Source of the DNA: JANYCG01 sp031386665 | GTDB taxonomy: Bacteria; Pseudomonadota; Gammaproteobacteria; Burkholderiales; Burkholderiaceae_C | Assembly (NCBI GenBank): GCA_031386665.1 | Contig: JANNCN010000038.1 | Location: forward strand, 1 to 64,000 | Reading direction: 5' to 3' | Length of the DNA: 64,000 nucleotides | Shown here: positions 8,062 to 16,049 of the stretch, piece after piece | How the letters are laid out: each line of letters begins with the position of its first letter | How positions within the stretch are numbered: position 1 is the first letter of the stretch | The notes under the pieces: model-generated | Seen by the model: only the letters and a program-made list of their open reading frames with translations | Database searches by the model: none | What the model was told of the DNA's origin: nothing | Made by a program: the position numbers and the translations under genes

Positions 8062-9455
8062 TGACGCTGAATCTGGCGGTGCGCAATTTGCTGCGCAACA
8101 GGCGGCGGTCTTTGGCGACTTTGATTGCCATGGCAGTCGGCTCCACGTCGATTTTGCTGTTTGGTGGCTACAGCACCAACATCAACTACACCATGCACAC
8201 GGAATATGTCCAAACCGGCGGGCATCTGCAAATTCAGCACCGTGACTTTTACCTTTACGGAAGCGGTAACCCAACCGCCTACGCCATTGCGGACCATACC
8301 AAAATTCTTGCGGGTATTCAGGCCGACCCAGTACTCAAAAACATGGTTCTGGTCGCTACGCCAACCCTGCAATTTGGTGGCATTGCTGGCAATTACGCGG
8401 CGGGTGTGTCGCGCACCATCATGGGCAATGGCTTTGTTGCCGAAGACATCAACCGCATGCGAAAGTGGAACGACTTTGATCTTAAAAGCACGTCACCAGC
8501 GTTTGCACTTGAAGGCGCGGCGCATGACGCCGCCATTGTCGGCACAGGGGTCGCCCGCGTTCTGCAATTGTGCGAGGCGCTAAAAATCACCCGCTGTGCC
8601 AAACCACAAGAGGAAAAAAAATCGACCGGTACCGCGCTGCCGGACGACATTGCCCAGCTTAGTCTGCTAGAGACTCCTGCAACTGGGGGTGCTGCGGTGG
8701 CCAACCCACGCAGGATTGAAGTTTTGGCCGGAAATTCCAAAGGCACGCCCAATGTCGCTTCGTTGGAAGTCATCAAGGCTGAAGAGCAAGGGTTTAAAGA
8801 GCTTGACGAGGTTTACATCATGATGCACCTGGCGCAGGTGCAGAAGTTGATCTACGGTAATGCGCCACCCAAAGTCAGCTCCATCATCCTTCAACTCAAG
8901 CATTCTGATCAAATCGAAACGGCAACTGAGCGCTTGGCCCCCATTTTGGCGCAGTTTGCAAGCAGTCAACCCCTCACGGTTTTGGACTTTCGCACCTTGA
9001 ACCCGTTTTACGTCCAAACCATCCAATTGTTTGACACGATCTTCGGGTTCATCTTTGTACTCATCGGAGCCATTGTTCTTTTCACGGTCAGCAACACGAT
9101 GAACACTGCAGTGGTCGAACGCACGGTCGAAATCGGTACCCTGCGAGCCATCGGACTGCGCCGCGCGGGAATTCGCCAGCTTTTTGTCACCGAGGGCGCT
9201 TTGTTAGGGCTTAGTGGCGCTTTGTTGGGTGTTGTCATGGCGCTTGTCGTTGCTGGTATTGCCAACCAGTTGGGCTTAACATGGTTACCGCCTGGCAGCG
9301 TCGACCCTCTGCCTTTGATTTTGAGGGTTTGGGGCGAGAACGGTATGATTTTGGGCACCACGGTGGGCCTAATTTGCGTGGCCGTTTTGTCTGCCTGGTG
9401 GCCCGCGTATCGCGCGGCCCAACTTGACGTTGTCGAAGCTTTGCGGCATGTTTGA
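8058..9455 (+). CDS. ABC transporter permease, FtsX/MacB/LolE type
   Basis: A 465-residue inner-membrane permease. One N-terminal transmembrane helix (about residues 17-37) is followed by a large periplasmic MacB-PCD-like domain (about 40-310). The C-terminal FtsX domain has three helices, around FDTIFGFIFVLIGAIVLFTV (about 325-345), a glycine-rich helix after RQLFVTEGALLG, and a last helix before the end. The segment TMNTAVVERTVEIGTLRAIG is the typical cytoplasmic coupling element of MacB/LolCE permeases. It starts inside the ATPase stop codon. Only one permease gene is present, so a homodimer is expected. Confidence 0.9.
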   Translation: MMTLNLAVRNLLRNRRRSLATLIAMAVGSTSILLFGGYSTNINYTMHTEYVQTGGHLQIQHRDFYLYGSGNPTAYAIADHTKILAGIQADPVLKNMVLVATPTLQFGGIAGNYAAGVSRTIMGNGFVAEDINRMRKWNDFDLKSTSPAFALEGAAHDAAIVGTGVARVLQLCEALKITRCAKPQEEKKSTGTALPDDIAQLSLLETPATGGAAVANPRRIEVLAGNSKGTPNVASLEVIKAEEQGFKELDEVYIMMHLAQVQKLIYGNAPPKVSSIILQLKHSDQIETATERLAPILAQFASSQPLTVLDFRTLNPFYVQTIQLFDTIFGFIFVLIGAIVLFTVSNTMNTAVVERTVEIGTLRAIGLRRAGIRQLFVTEGALLGLSGALLGVVMALVVAGIANQLGLTWLPPGSVDPLPLILRVWGENGMILGTTVGLICVAVLSAWWPAYRAAQLDVVEALRHV

Positions 9456-9479
9456 CCGATTCACCAAGAGGGAATTGCT

Positions 9480-10262
9480 TTGAAAAAAATTTTGAATCGC
9501 TTGCTTTTAGCCTTGGCGCTTTTGCCAGTGTTGCCAGCTTTGACTGCAGTGGCCGCCACAGCTGACGAAATGCTGGCCGCCAGTGACGCTATTCGCAACC
9601 CGGGTCGGTCTTTCAGCGTGACGGTCACGCTGACTGAGTTTCAGGCGGGGCAGCAAACCGACACCAGCACTTTGACCAGCTACGCCCGCACGCAGCAACT
9701 TGGCGGGCAGTTTTCCAGCCTGATGCGTTTTGCCCTGCCAGCGCGAGACGCTGGCAAGTTAATTCTCAAAAACGGCAATGACATGTGGTTTTATGACCCA
9801 ACGTCCAAAGCCAGCGTGCGTCTTTCGCCCCAGCAGCGCTTGCTGGGGCAGGCCTCTAACGGGGATGTGGCCACCGTCAACTTGGCAAGGGACTACAAAG
9901 CCACTTTGGCCGCGACTGAAGACGTTCAGGACGGCGAACGCAAAACACGCAAAGCCAACAAGCTGGCATTGACCGCTGTGTCCCCTGAGGTGACCTACGC
10001 AACCATCGAGTTGTGGGTCGATGCTGAAAACAACCGCCCCATCAAAGGCCGGTTCTTCGCAGAATCTGCCCGCTTGCTCAAGACGGTTTATTACCGCCGG
10101 TTTCAGTCGCAACTGGGGGCTGAGCGACCCACAGAGACCGTCATTATTGATGGCCTCAACCCCCAGTCAGTCACGCTGATGCGCTTTTCTGATTACGTTG
10201 CCCGCACCATTCCAGACACTTGGTTGCAACGCGACTTTTTGCCCCGTTTTCAACCCGACTGA
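9480..10262 (+). CDS. LolA-like outer-membrane lipoprotein-sorting protein
   Basis: A 260-residue periplasmic protein. A Sec signal peptide (MKKILNRLLLALALLPVLPALTAVAA cut into basic, hydrophobic and small-residue parts) ends near residue 26. The mature part resembles the outer membrane lipoprotein-sorting family: a LolA/LolB-like half-barrel with WFYDPTSKASVRLSPQQRLLG and a later conserved stretch around ELWVDAENNRPIKGRFF. The start is TTG at 9480 with AGAGGG at good spacing; no ATG fits. It lies between the permease and the barrel gene and probably shuttles the substrate across the periplasm. The nature of the cargo is not shown by the sequence. Confidence 0.85.
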   Translation: MKKILNRLLLALALLPVLPALTAVAATADEMLAASDAIRNPGRSFSVTVTLTEFQAGQQTDTSTLTSYARTQQLGGQFSSLMRFALPARDAGKLILKNGNDMWFYDPTSKASVRLSPQQRLLGQASNGDVATVNLARDYKATLAATEDVQDGERKTRKANKLALTAVSPEVTYATIELWVDAENNRPIKGRFFAESARLLKTVYYRRFQSQLGAERPTETVIIDGLNPQSVTLMRFSDYVARTIPDTWLQRDFLPRFQPD

Positions 10263-10266
10263 CGCC

Positions 10267-11547
10267 ATGCTTTTTAAAACACGCCTCACACTTTCTTCCG
10301 TCCTTGCATTGGCTCTGGCGCAGGCGCTGCCGGGGTTCGCGGCCGACGAGGACGCACTCAATTTGGTCAGCGCACCCACTGCAAAGGCAGCCGCTGCCAG
10401 CGACACCAAGATTTTTGCTGAAGGCGCCGTGGGCAGCGCCAGCTTGCGTTACGAGCCTGGCAACCGCAATTTAGGCCGTGTTTCGCTCGATTTTTCGCAC
10501 TCAGCAAGGCTGGCGCCTGGGCTTCGGGCCGTTATTTCCGACCGAATCGATCATTTCAGCCCGCGCGAAGAAGGAACCTCTGCCACCGTCAATAGCCTGC
10601 GCGAGGCCTACCTTAGCTGGCAACCCGATGGCGACAACACGGTGGTTGAGTTTGGCCGCATAAATTTGCGTTACGGCCCAGCCTATGGTTTCAACCCGAC
10701 CGACTTTTTTAGAGACGGCAGCTTACGCACCTTAACCAGTGCCAACCCATTTGCCTTGCGTGAAAACCGCATGGGCAGTGTCATGCTTCGGGCTCAGCGA
10801 TTGTGGGCAAATGGCTCGCTTTCTTTGGCTTTGTCGCCCAAGTTAGCGGATCTTCCCAGTACCGATGGCTGGAATTTGGACCTGGGTTCAACCAATAACC
10901 GCGACCGAGCGGTTATCGCTTTGGGCACCCAGTTTTCTCAAAATATTAGCAGCCAATTTTTGCTTTACAAAGAAGCTGGATTGGCCCCGGCACTGGGTGC
11001 CAGTTTGACTGGCCTGCTGTCTGACGCAGCCACTGCCCATCTGGAGTGGTCGCGTGGCACTGAGCCAGACTTGTTAAGTCGCGCCTTGGCCTTACCTGGT
11101 ACAACCGCAGCGGGCTCAACCACCCAAAACCGCCTGGCGGGTGGCATCACGTACACCACGCTGGGCAAGTTGTCGATCACCGCTGAATACCAATACAACG
11201 GCTTCGCCCTCAATCAGTCGGATTGGGCAGCTTTAGGTGCCTCGTCACCCGCATCGCAAGTCGCTTATTTGATTGAGGCCCAGCGCCGCCAAGACTTGGC
11301 GCCGCGCGAAGCCTATTTGATTTACCTGACACAAAAGAGCCTGGTGCTTAAGAATCTGGACCTAACCGCCTTCCTGCGCATCAATGCAGGCGACCAAAGC
11401 CAACTGGTGTGGGCAGAGTTGCGCCACCATTGGCCCAAATTTGACTTGGCTTTTCAAATTCAACAGCACATTGGCAACGCCAACACCGAGTACGGCATCT
11501 TGCCTGACCGCAGCGTTGTTCAGGTTTTGGGCACGTATTTCTTTTAA
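10267..11547 (+). CDS. Putative outer-membrane beta-barrel protein
   Basis: A 426-residue protein with a Sec signal peptide (MLFKTRLTLSSVLALALAQ then LPGFAAD) and a mature part of alternating hydrophobic and polar strands ending in GTYFF. A C-terminal aromatic residue is typical of BAM-inserted outer-membrane proteins. I do not recognise a named family. The start at 10267 begins right after the LolA-like gene (4-bp gap) and is preferred over an upstream in-frame start at 10198, which would overlap that gene and hide the signal peptide. As the third envelope component of the operon it may be the exit or docking site for what the ABC system delivers. Confidence 0.75.
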   Translation: MLFKTRLTLSSVLALALAQALPGFAADEDALNLVSAPTAKAAAASDTKIFAEGAVGSASLRYEPGNRNLGRVSLDFSHSARLAPGLRAVISDRIDHFSPREEGTSATVNSLREAYLSWQPDGDNTVVEFGRINLRYGPAYGFNPTDFFRDGSLRTLTSANPFALRENRMGSVMLRAQRLWANGSLSLALSPKLADLPSTDGWNLDLGSTNNRDRAVIALGTQFSQNISSQFLLYKEAGLAPALGASLTGLLSDAATAHLEWSRGTEPDLLSRALALPGTTAAGSTTQNRLAGGITYTTLGKLSITAEYQYNGFALNQSDWAALGASSPASQVAYLIEAQRRQDLAPREAYLIYLTQKSLVLKNLDLTAFLRINAGDQSQLVWAELRHHWPKFDLAFQIQQHIGNANTEYGILPDRSVVQVLGTYFF

Positions 11548-11558
11548 GCTTCGACCCC

Positions 11559-12704
11559 ATGGCAAAAACTCTGTCGATCTGCATGGTTTCGGACGACTTT
11601 GTGCCTGAAATGACTGGGGTGGGTGTTCACATCAAGTTGATTGGGCCAGAGCTGGTTCGCCGTGGTCACAGGGTGTGCGTTATTACCACCCGGCGTGCAG
11701 GCGAGCCAGAGGTCGACCAATGGCAGGGCGTCACTATTTACCGTGTTTTCACGCTCAAGGCCTATGGGTTTTATCAGGCCCTGCCGTCTACGGCGACTGT
11801 CCGGCGCATTTTGCAAACCGTCAAGCCAGATTTGGTGCACCACCATTACGTTGGGTTCATGATGCGTCAGGTCTGCGTAGTAGCTGAATCGCTCAAACTG
11901 CCGCAGGTATCGACATTTCACTTCAGTGCGGAAGTGTTAACCCAGCCGTTGCCGATGCGCCCGTTGCGTGGCTTGATTCGTCGCATGATGGTCAACTTTA
12001 ATAACCGTTTCGACCTCGTTATTTCACCATCCAAAAATTTGGCAAAACGAATCACCAGCGAAGGCGTGACGACACCTGTGCGCTACATCACCAACCCCGT
12101 TGTTTTTGGCGATATTTCGCAGGTTATTCCTGCTGAAAGAACCACAGGGTTCACGGTTTTGTATGCGGGGCGTCTGGGGCCAGAGAAAAATATTGGATAC
12201 CTGATCAAAGCGTTTGGCGTTTTGTTGAAAGATGTTCCTGAAGCGGTTTTGTGGGTCGCTGGGCGTGGCCCGGAGGGAGCCGCGCTTGAGGCGCTTTGTG
12301 GGCAGTTGTCAGTTGCTCATAGAGTCAAGTTTTTGGGGTTTTTAGATCACCCTACATTGGCAAAGTACTACGCCGCATGTGACGTTTTTGTTCTGCCATC
12401 AATTCAAGAAGCGCAACCCTTGGTCGCAATGGAAGCCATGCGTTTTGGACGCCCAGTGATTGTTACCAGGGCAATTGATGCGGCAGAGGAAATGGTCGAC
12501 CAGGGCGTGAATGGTTTCATCGTTAACCCCGAATCTGTCGAGGATTTGACCCATAAGCTCCGCCTATTGGCTTCAGGCCCTCAGCTCAGGCTTGCTCAAG
12601 GCTCTGCAAGTCTTAGGCACGCAAAAGACTTTGAGTTGGAAAAAGTCGTTGAAGAGCTTTCTGCCATGTATGTTGATTTGAAAGCTCGCACGATCAATGC
12701 TTGA
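11559..12704 (+). CDS. Family 4 glycosyltransferase
   Basis: Retaining GT-B glycosyltransferase of 381 residues. The N-terminal acceptor-side loop DDFVPEMTGVGVHIKLIGPEL is typical of GT4. The C-terminal donor-binding domain begins near TVLYAGRLGPEKNIGYLIKAF and contains the EX7E motif (EAQPLVAMEAM) around residue 290. It is 12 bp downstream of the barrel gene and overlaps the PIG-L deacetylase gene by 8 bp, so it is in the same transcription unit. The pair glycosyltransferase plus PIG-L deacetylase suggests transfer of an N-acetylated sugar (for example GlcNAc) followed by de-N-acetylation. The acceptor is unknown. Confidence 0.9.
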   Translation: MAKTLSICMVSDDFVPEMTGVGVHIKLIGPELVRRGHRVCVITTRRAGEPEVDQWQGVTIYRVFTLKAYGFYQALPSTATVRRILQTVKPDLVHHHYVGFMMRQVCVVAESLKLPQVSTFHFSAEVLTQPLPMRPLRGLIRRMMVNFNNRFDLVISPSKNLAKRITSEGVTTPVRYITNPVVFGDISQVIPAERTTGFTVLYAGRLGPEKNIGYLIKAFGVLLKDVPEAVLWVAGRGPEGAALEALCGQLSVAHRVKFLGFLDHPTLAKYYAACDVFVLPSIQEAQPLVAMEAMRFGRPVIVTRAIDAAEEMVDQGVNGFIVNPESVEDLTHKLRLLASGPQLRLAQGSASLRHAKDFELEKVVEELSAMYVDLKARTINA

Positions 12705-13653
12705 ACCCCAGCATCGACCCCGCTACAAGGCTATTTTTGTGTCTCCGCATCTGGACGACGCTGTTTTTTCTTGTGGCGGCACGATCGCCCGACTTGTTGA
12801 AGAAGGGGAAGGGCCAGTTCTGGTTTTGAACCTGTTTACCGACTTTGCAGAAGGCGTCAATGCCGGTGCCCTTCAGTCTGGTCCAGAGAGATACCAAGAA
12901 GAAATTAACGCTGCCAAGTTTTTAGGTTTCGAGTCACTAAACCTGGGTGAATTGGACGTTTTGTTCAGACGCGACCATTACAAAAAGATCGGCAATATTT
13001 TTCGGCCACCTATCGCGGAAGACATTGCTTGGCTACCCGCGCTGCGCGAAAAAGTATTTGCCCTTTTGTCGGCAATGGATTACGACCAGCTTTATGTCCC
13101 GTTAGGCATTGGTTGGCATGTCGATCACATACTGACCTACTTGCTTTTCGAACCTTGGGCGAATAGGCCGAATCTGTTTTTTTACGAAGACGCGCCTTAT
13201 TGTTGTATCCCACACAGCACGCGCTATCGTTTAGATGAACTCGCAACCTATCCGCACGAAGCTAACGACCAGACGCTGGCTTCTACTGGCGAGAGACTTG
13301 CTTGGCGACAGGCGTCTTCGGCTTATGCCCAGACAGCCCTGATGAAAAATCTCAAACCTTGGATCGTTCGCGTGTTTGCAGTCCCGGTGGTAAGTTTCTA
13401 TTTACATCGGCTCATGGCGCTTCACCGAAAAGTAAGCGCACGCTCTCAAAAGACGAGCCTGAAAGCGGTATCCATTGGTATTCCAATGCAGTTAAATCGA
13501 AAAATTGAGGCTATGGAGCTTTACGGCAGTCAGTTTAAAGAGTTCTTCCTGTCGCGACGGGATTGTGTCCAGACACTTTCAGCCTATTCGCTTAGTGCGC
13601 AAGGAAACGACGTCGCGGCTGACGTATCTGAACGATTTTGGATTCGCCATTAG
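12697..13653 (+). CDS. PIG-L/LmbE family N-acetyl sugar deacetylase
   Basis: Zinc-dependent N-deacetylase of the PIG-L superfamily, which includes GlcNAc-PI, mycothiol and bacillithiol precursor deacetylases. Catalytic and metal motifs are visible: SPHLDDAVFSCGG (HxDD at about residues 15-19) and GWHVDHILTYLL (HxxH, about residues 141-146). It is 318 residues, somewhat longer than simple LmbE proteins. It overlaps the GT4 gene and ends the operon that begins at 7288. With the preceding glycosyltransferase it probably makes a glucosamine-containing glycoconjugate. This may be the cargo of the ABC/LolA/barrel system; that link is inference. Confidence 0.88.
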   Translation: MLEPQHRPRYKAIFVSPHLDDAVFSCGGTIARLVEEGEGPVLVLNLFTDFAEGVNAGALQSGPERYQEEINAAKFLGFESLNLGELDVLFRRDHYKKIGNIFRPPIAEDIAWLPALREKVFALLSAMDYDQLYVPLGIGWHVDHILTYLLFEPWANRPNLFFYEDAPYCCIPHSTRYRLDELATYPHEANDQTLASTGERLAWRQASSAYAQTALMKNLKPWIVRVFAVPVVSFYLHRLMALHRKVSARSQKTSLKAVSIGIPMQLNRKIEAMELYGSQFKEFFLSRRDCVQTLSAYSLSAQGNDVAADVSERFWIRH

Positions 13654-13817
13654 GGTTTTCTGAATTGCTCGGAGCCGTGTTGCCTGTTTCGGTCGCCTAT
13701 TTGGAGCTTTTTCATGTCGATTTTTCTTACACTAGGTACCAAGACGGGTTTTGATGAGGTAACTGAATTCATATTAAGTTTATATAAATCATAGACTTAG
13801 AAGTGACGGAAGAAATG

Positions 13818-13833
13818 TGGCACAGACTGTGCT
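13818..13833 (+). promoter_or_regulatory. Sigma-54 promoter of the PEP-CTERM gene
   Basis: TGGCACAGACTGTGCT has GG and GC exactly 10 bases apart and a perfect TGGCAC -24 box; the -12 element is GTGCT rather than TTGCA. It lies 54 bp upstream of the start codon. Many PEP-CTERM genes in XrtA-carrying bacteria are linked to the PrsK/PrsR two-component system, whose response regulator has a sigma-54 interaction domain, so a sigma-54 promoter is expected here. The activator-binding site is presumably within 13660-13800 but no clear dyad was recognised. Confidence 0.75.
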
Positions 13834-13885
13834 TAACTAGTGGAGACCGCACCGTGCGGCTGACTTTTAACCTCAACCGGAGAGA

Positions 13886-14863
13886 ATGATGACTACATTC
13901 AAAAAGACTTTACTAGCTGCTGCGGTGGCACTAAGCGCAGGTTCTGCATTTGCTTTTCCAACATTTGCAGCCGGCCTGAATTCCGTTAATTTCATCTCGT
14001 ACGAGAACCAATACCGCGCTAGTGCGGATTGCGCTGGTGGCGGCTGCTTGACGGCAACAGCTAATGACCCCGCTGGCTATCAGCGTGTGGATCCAACTTC
14101 GGTTGGTTTTTCCAGTATTTCTGCAAACGACATTTTTGCAGGCATTCTGCGGGTAACTGGCGTGACCTCAATTGCTGGTTTGAGCCTGCCGTCTGCCACG
14201 TCCGAAATGACAGGTTACTTTGCGCAACAAGTGGATTGCGTTGATGTTGGTTTGGGTGGTTGTGGCGCAAACATTGGTTCGTTCACCAACGCTATTGTTA
14301 ACTTCAAGACGGTAACAGTGGACCCATTCGGCAAGCTGGGTGCGGGTGAGATGTTCCGTCTGTACACAGACGCTACTCCTGACTTCTCGGTTTTTGGTTC
14401 GATCGCAGCCTCTTTGGCTACAGCAACGGACGGTACGTTCTTTGGTGCTTTAGGACTGGGTGCTGAAGGTTATGCTTACACCCGTGATGACTTGACCGTT
14501 TCGGGTGCAGACATTAGCTTCAACTCGAAGTCCTTTTTGGCTCTTGATTTGGTGACTCCCGGTTCTTTCGCTGCAGGTCAGTTGAATAAAGTCAATGACA
14601 ACAGCGAAGCGCAACGCGGTGGGGTGACTGTTGGCAATGAAATTCTTTGCTCAGCAGCGGACCTGGCTAACCCATTGGTTGCTTGTACGGATTTTGCAGG
14701 TAATGCAGATATCAAGAAACATGCGTTTTCAGGTGCGGGTTCTCCTTGGTTTTATGAAGTAAACGATCCATTGTTCATGAATCGCATCCCAGAGCCAGGC
14801 TCACTCGCTCTCCTGGGCTTGGCCCTTGCTGGCATGGGTTTCATGCGCCGCAAATCAGCCTAA
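13886..14863 (+). CDS. PEP-CTERM sorting domain protein (exosortase substrate)
   Basis: A 325-residue secreted protein. It has a Sec signal peptide (KKTLLAAAVALSAGSAFA) at residues 6-23 and a C-terminal PEP-CTERM sorting signal (residues 301-325): IPEPGS, then a hydrophobic helix LALLGLALAGMGF, then RRKSA. Exosortase A is expected to cleave at the PEP motif in the inner membrane. The body is low-complexity, rich in Gly, Ala, Ser, Thr and Asn, with a few Cys pairs, and has no recognisable enzymatic domain. The start follows GGAGAG; two adjacent ATG codons (13886, 13889) are possible. It is monocistronic, with a sigma-54 promoter before and a terminator after. It is the only PEP-CTERM substrate in this window. 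Confidence 0.93.
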   Translation: MMTTFKKTLLAAAVALSAGSAFAFPTFAAGLNSVNFISYENQYRASADCAGGGCLTATANDPAGYQRVDPTSVGFSSISANDIFAGILRVTGVTSIAGLSLPSATSEMTGYFAQQVDCVDVGLGGCGANIGSFTNAIVNFKTVTVDPFGKLGAGEMFRLYTDATPDFSVFGSIAASLATATDGTFFGALGLGAEGYAYTRDDLTVSGADISFNSKSFLALDLVTPGSFAAGQLNKVNDNSEAQRGGVTVGNEILCSAADLANPLVACTDFAGNADIKKHAFSGAGSPWFYEVNDPLFMNRIPEPGSLALLGLALAGMGFMRRKSA

Positions 14864-14877
14864 TCGCTGAAACTGAT

Positions 14878-14915
14878 ACAAAAAGTCCGGTGGTTTTCCA
14901 CCGGGCTTTTTTTTT
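14878..14915 (+). terminator. Rho-independent terminator after the PEP-CTERM gene
   Basis: Stem GTCCGGTGG / CCACCGGGC (one G-T pair) with a TTTT loop, preceded by A residues and followed by nine T. It begins 15-20 bp after the stop codon. It is strong in the + direction and separates this gene from the toxin-antitoxin pair that follows. Confidence 0.93.
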
Positions 14916-14935
14916 GTGTCATTATTGAATTCACG

Positions 14936-15292
14936 ATGATTTTCGACTCAATTGCACTTTCTAAGCCCAAAAACGCGGATTTGGGGGGGGGTGCTTTGGG
15001 TCGTACGGACTTGCCCAATCTCAAGCGTTTGGCTGCTAAGTATGTATGGTGGAAAACACCCGATGAAGCGGTCGAAATGCCAGAACGGGTCATCGCGCAA
15101 GTGATGAATATGGGCGACTACGAGGACGTTCGGAATCTTGCCAATCAGGTGGGTGATGACGCCCTTCGTGCGGTGGTCTTGAATGCCCAGGCAGGTCAAT
15201 TTGGCCCAAGGTCTTGGGCGTACTGGCATTACAGGCTGGGGCTTGCCAATGTCGACGAGGTTCCAGCGATGCCGAAACGGCGTTTTCAATGA
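14936..15292 (+). CDS. Putative antitoxin of an AbiE-type (type IV) toxin-antitoxin pair
   Basis: A 118-residue protein with RTDLPNLKRLAAKYVWWKTPDEAV in the middle and a C-terminal QFGPRSWAYWHYRLGL, a small conserved family that I recall as regularly preceding AbiEii-like nucleotidyltransferase genes. No enzyme motif is visible. Its stop codon overlaps the next start (ATGA), so the two are translationally coupled, as expected for an antitoxin/toxin pair. A run of nine G (14983-14991) lies at codons 16-19, so slippage would switch the frame. The start lies only 20 bp after the terminator, leaving little room for a separate promoter; transcription may begin within the terminator region. Confidence 0.7.
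   Translation: MIFDSIALSKPKNADLGGGALGRTDLPNLKRLAAKYVWWKTPDEAVEMPERVIAQVMNMGDYEDVRNLANQVGDDALRAVVLNAQAGQFGPRSWAYWHYRLGLANVDEVPAMPKRRFQ
14983..14991 (+). repeat. G9 homopolymer tract in the antitoxin gene
   Basis: Nine consecutive G at the end of codon 16 and through codons 17-19 of the gene starting at 14936 (Leu-Gly-Gly-Gly). Gain or loss of one base would truncate the product. It is the longest G run noticed within a coding region of this window. Confidence 0.9.
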
Positions 15293-15981
15293 CTGGCACC
15301 TTCGAGCCGCGTATGGACGTTTTGCCCCCGGCGCAACAACGCCTTTGGGCGCAACTCCGCCCAGCTTCGTCTCTTGGTTTCGCGCTTTATGGTGGCACCG
15401 CCATTGCGTTGCGCTTGGGGCACAGGGCTTCAATTGATTTTGATTTTTTCACTGAGAATGCACTGAATCGAGCGGCGATTGGCTCGGCCTTCTTGTTTGT
15501 AGCAAATTCAACGGTGTTGCAAGATCAGTCAAACACTTTCACTGTCAATGTGCCATGTGGGGCCTCTGACTACGATTACGTGAAGGTGTCGTTCTTTGGC
15601 ACGATCGGATTTGGAAGAGTAGGCGAACCCGAAACGACTGCGGATGGTGTGCTGCAAGCGGCATCTTTGGACGACTTGATGGCGACCAAGCTGAAAGTTA
15701 TTCTTCAGCGAGCAGAGTTGAAGGACTACCGGGACATCGCCGCGTTAATTGATGCTGGGGTTAGCCTTTCGAAAGGGTTGGCGGCATCGCGGGCACCTTT
15801 TGGACCAAACTTTCAACCTAGTGAGTGTTTAAAAGCTCTTGTGTATTTCGAAGACGGTGATCTGCATGGCCTAACAAAAGCCGAAAGAAACACGTTGGTC
15901 AGAACCGTAAGCGCGGTGGGCGACCTTCCCGTTGTATCGGTTTTGGCTCGTCAGCTTGTCGCAATAACCGGCGGAGCGTAG
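15289..15981 (+). CDS. AbiEii/AbiGii-type nucleotidyltransferase toxin
   Basis: A 230-residue DNA-polymerase-beta-fold nucleotidyltransferase. The signature GGTAIALRLGHRASIDFDFF sits at about residues 35-54 with GG and DxD metal-binding residues; DDLMATKLKVILQRAELKDYRDIAAL near residue 130 carries the conserved Lys and RxxKDYxD features of AbiEii. The start ATG overlaps the upstream stop by 4 bp and is preferred over an in-frame start at 15214 inside the antitoxin gene. AbiE toxins are GTP-binding nucleotidyltransferases linked to phage abortive infection or plasmid stabilisation. Whether this pair is active cannot be seen here. Confidence 0.85.
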   Translation: MTGTFEPRMDVLPPAQQRLWAQLRPASSLGFALYGGTAIALRLGHRASIDFDFFTENALNRAAIGSAFLFVANSTVLQDQSNTFTVNVPCGASDYDYVKVSFFGTIGFGRVGEPETTADGVLQAASLDDLMATKLKVILQRAELKDYRDIAALIDAGVSLSKGLAASRAPFGPNFQPSECLKALVYFEDGDLHGLTKAERNTLVRTVSAVGDLPVVSVLARQLVAITGGA

Positions 15982-16049
15982 ATTTGCAGCGACAAGGTCG
16001 CAGACGTAGGTTCAAAGCGGTCGACCCATCACATTAAAAAATCTTTGCC

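Noticed and set aside
15214..15288. Upstream start for the AbiEii-like toxin
   Set aside because: It would lie inside the antitoxin gene; the ATGA overlap at 15289 is the usual coupling and matches the length of homologues.
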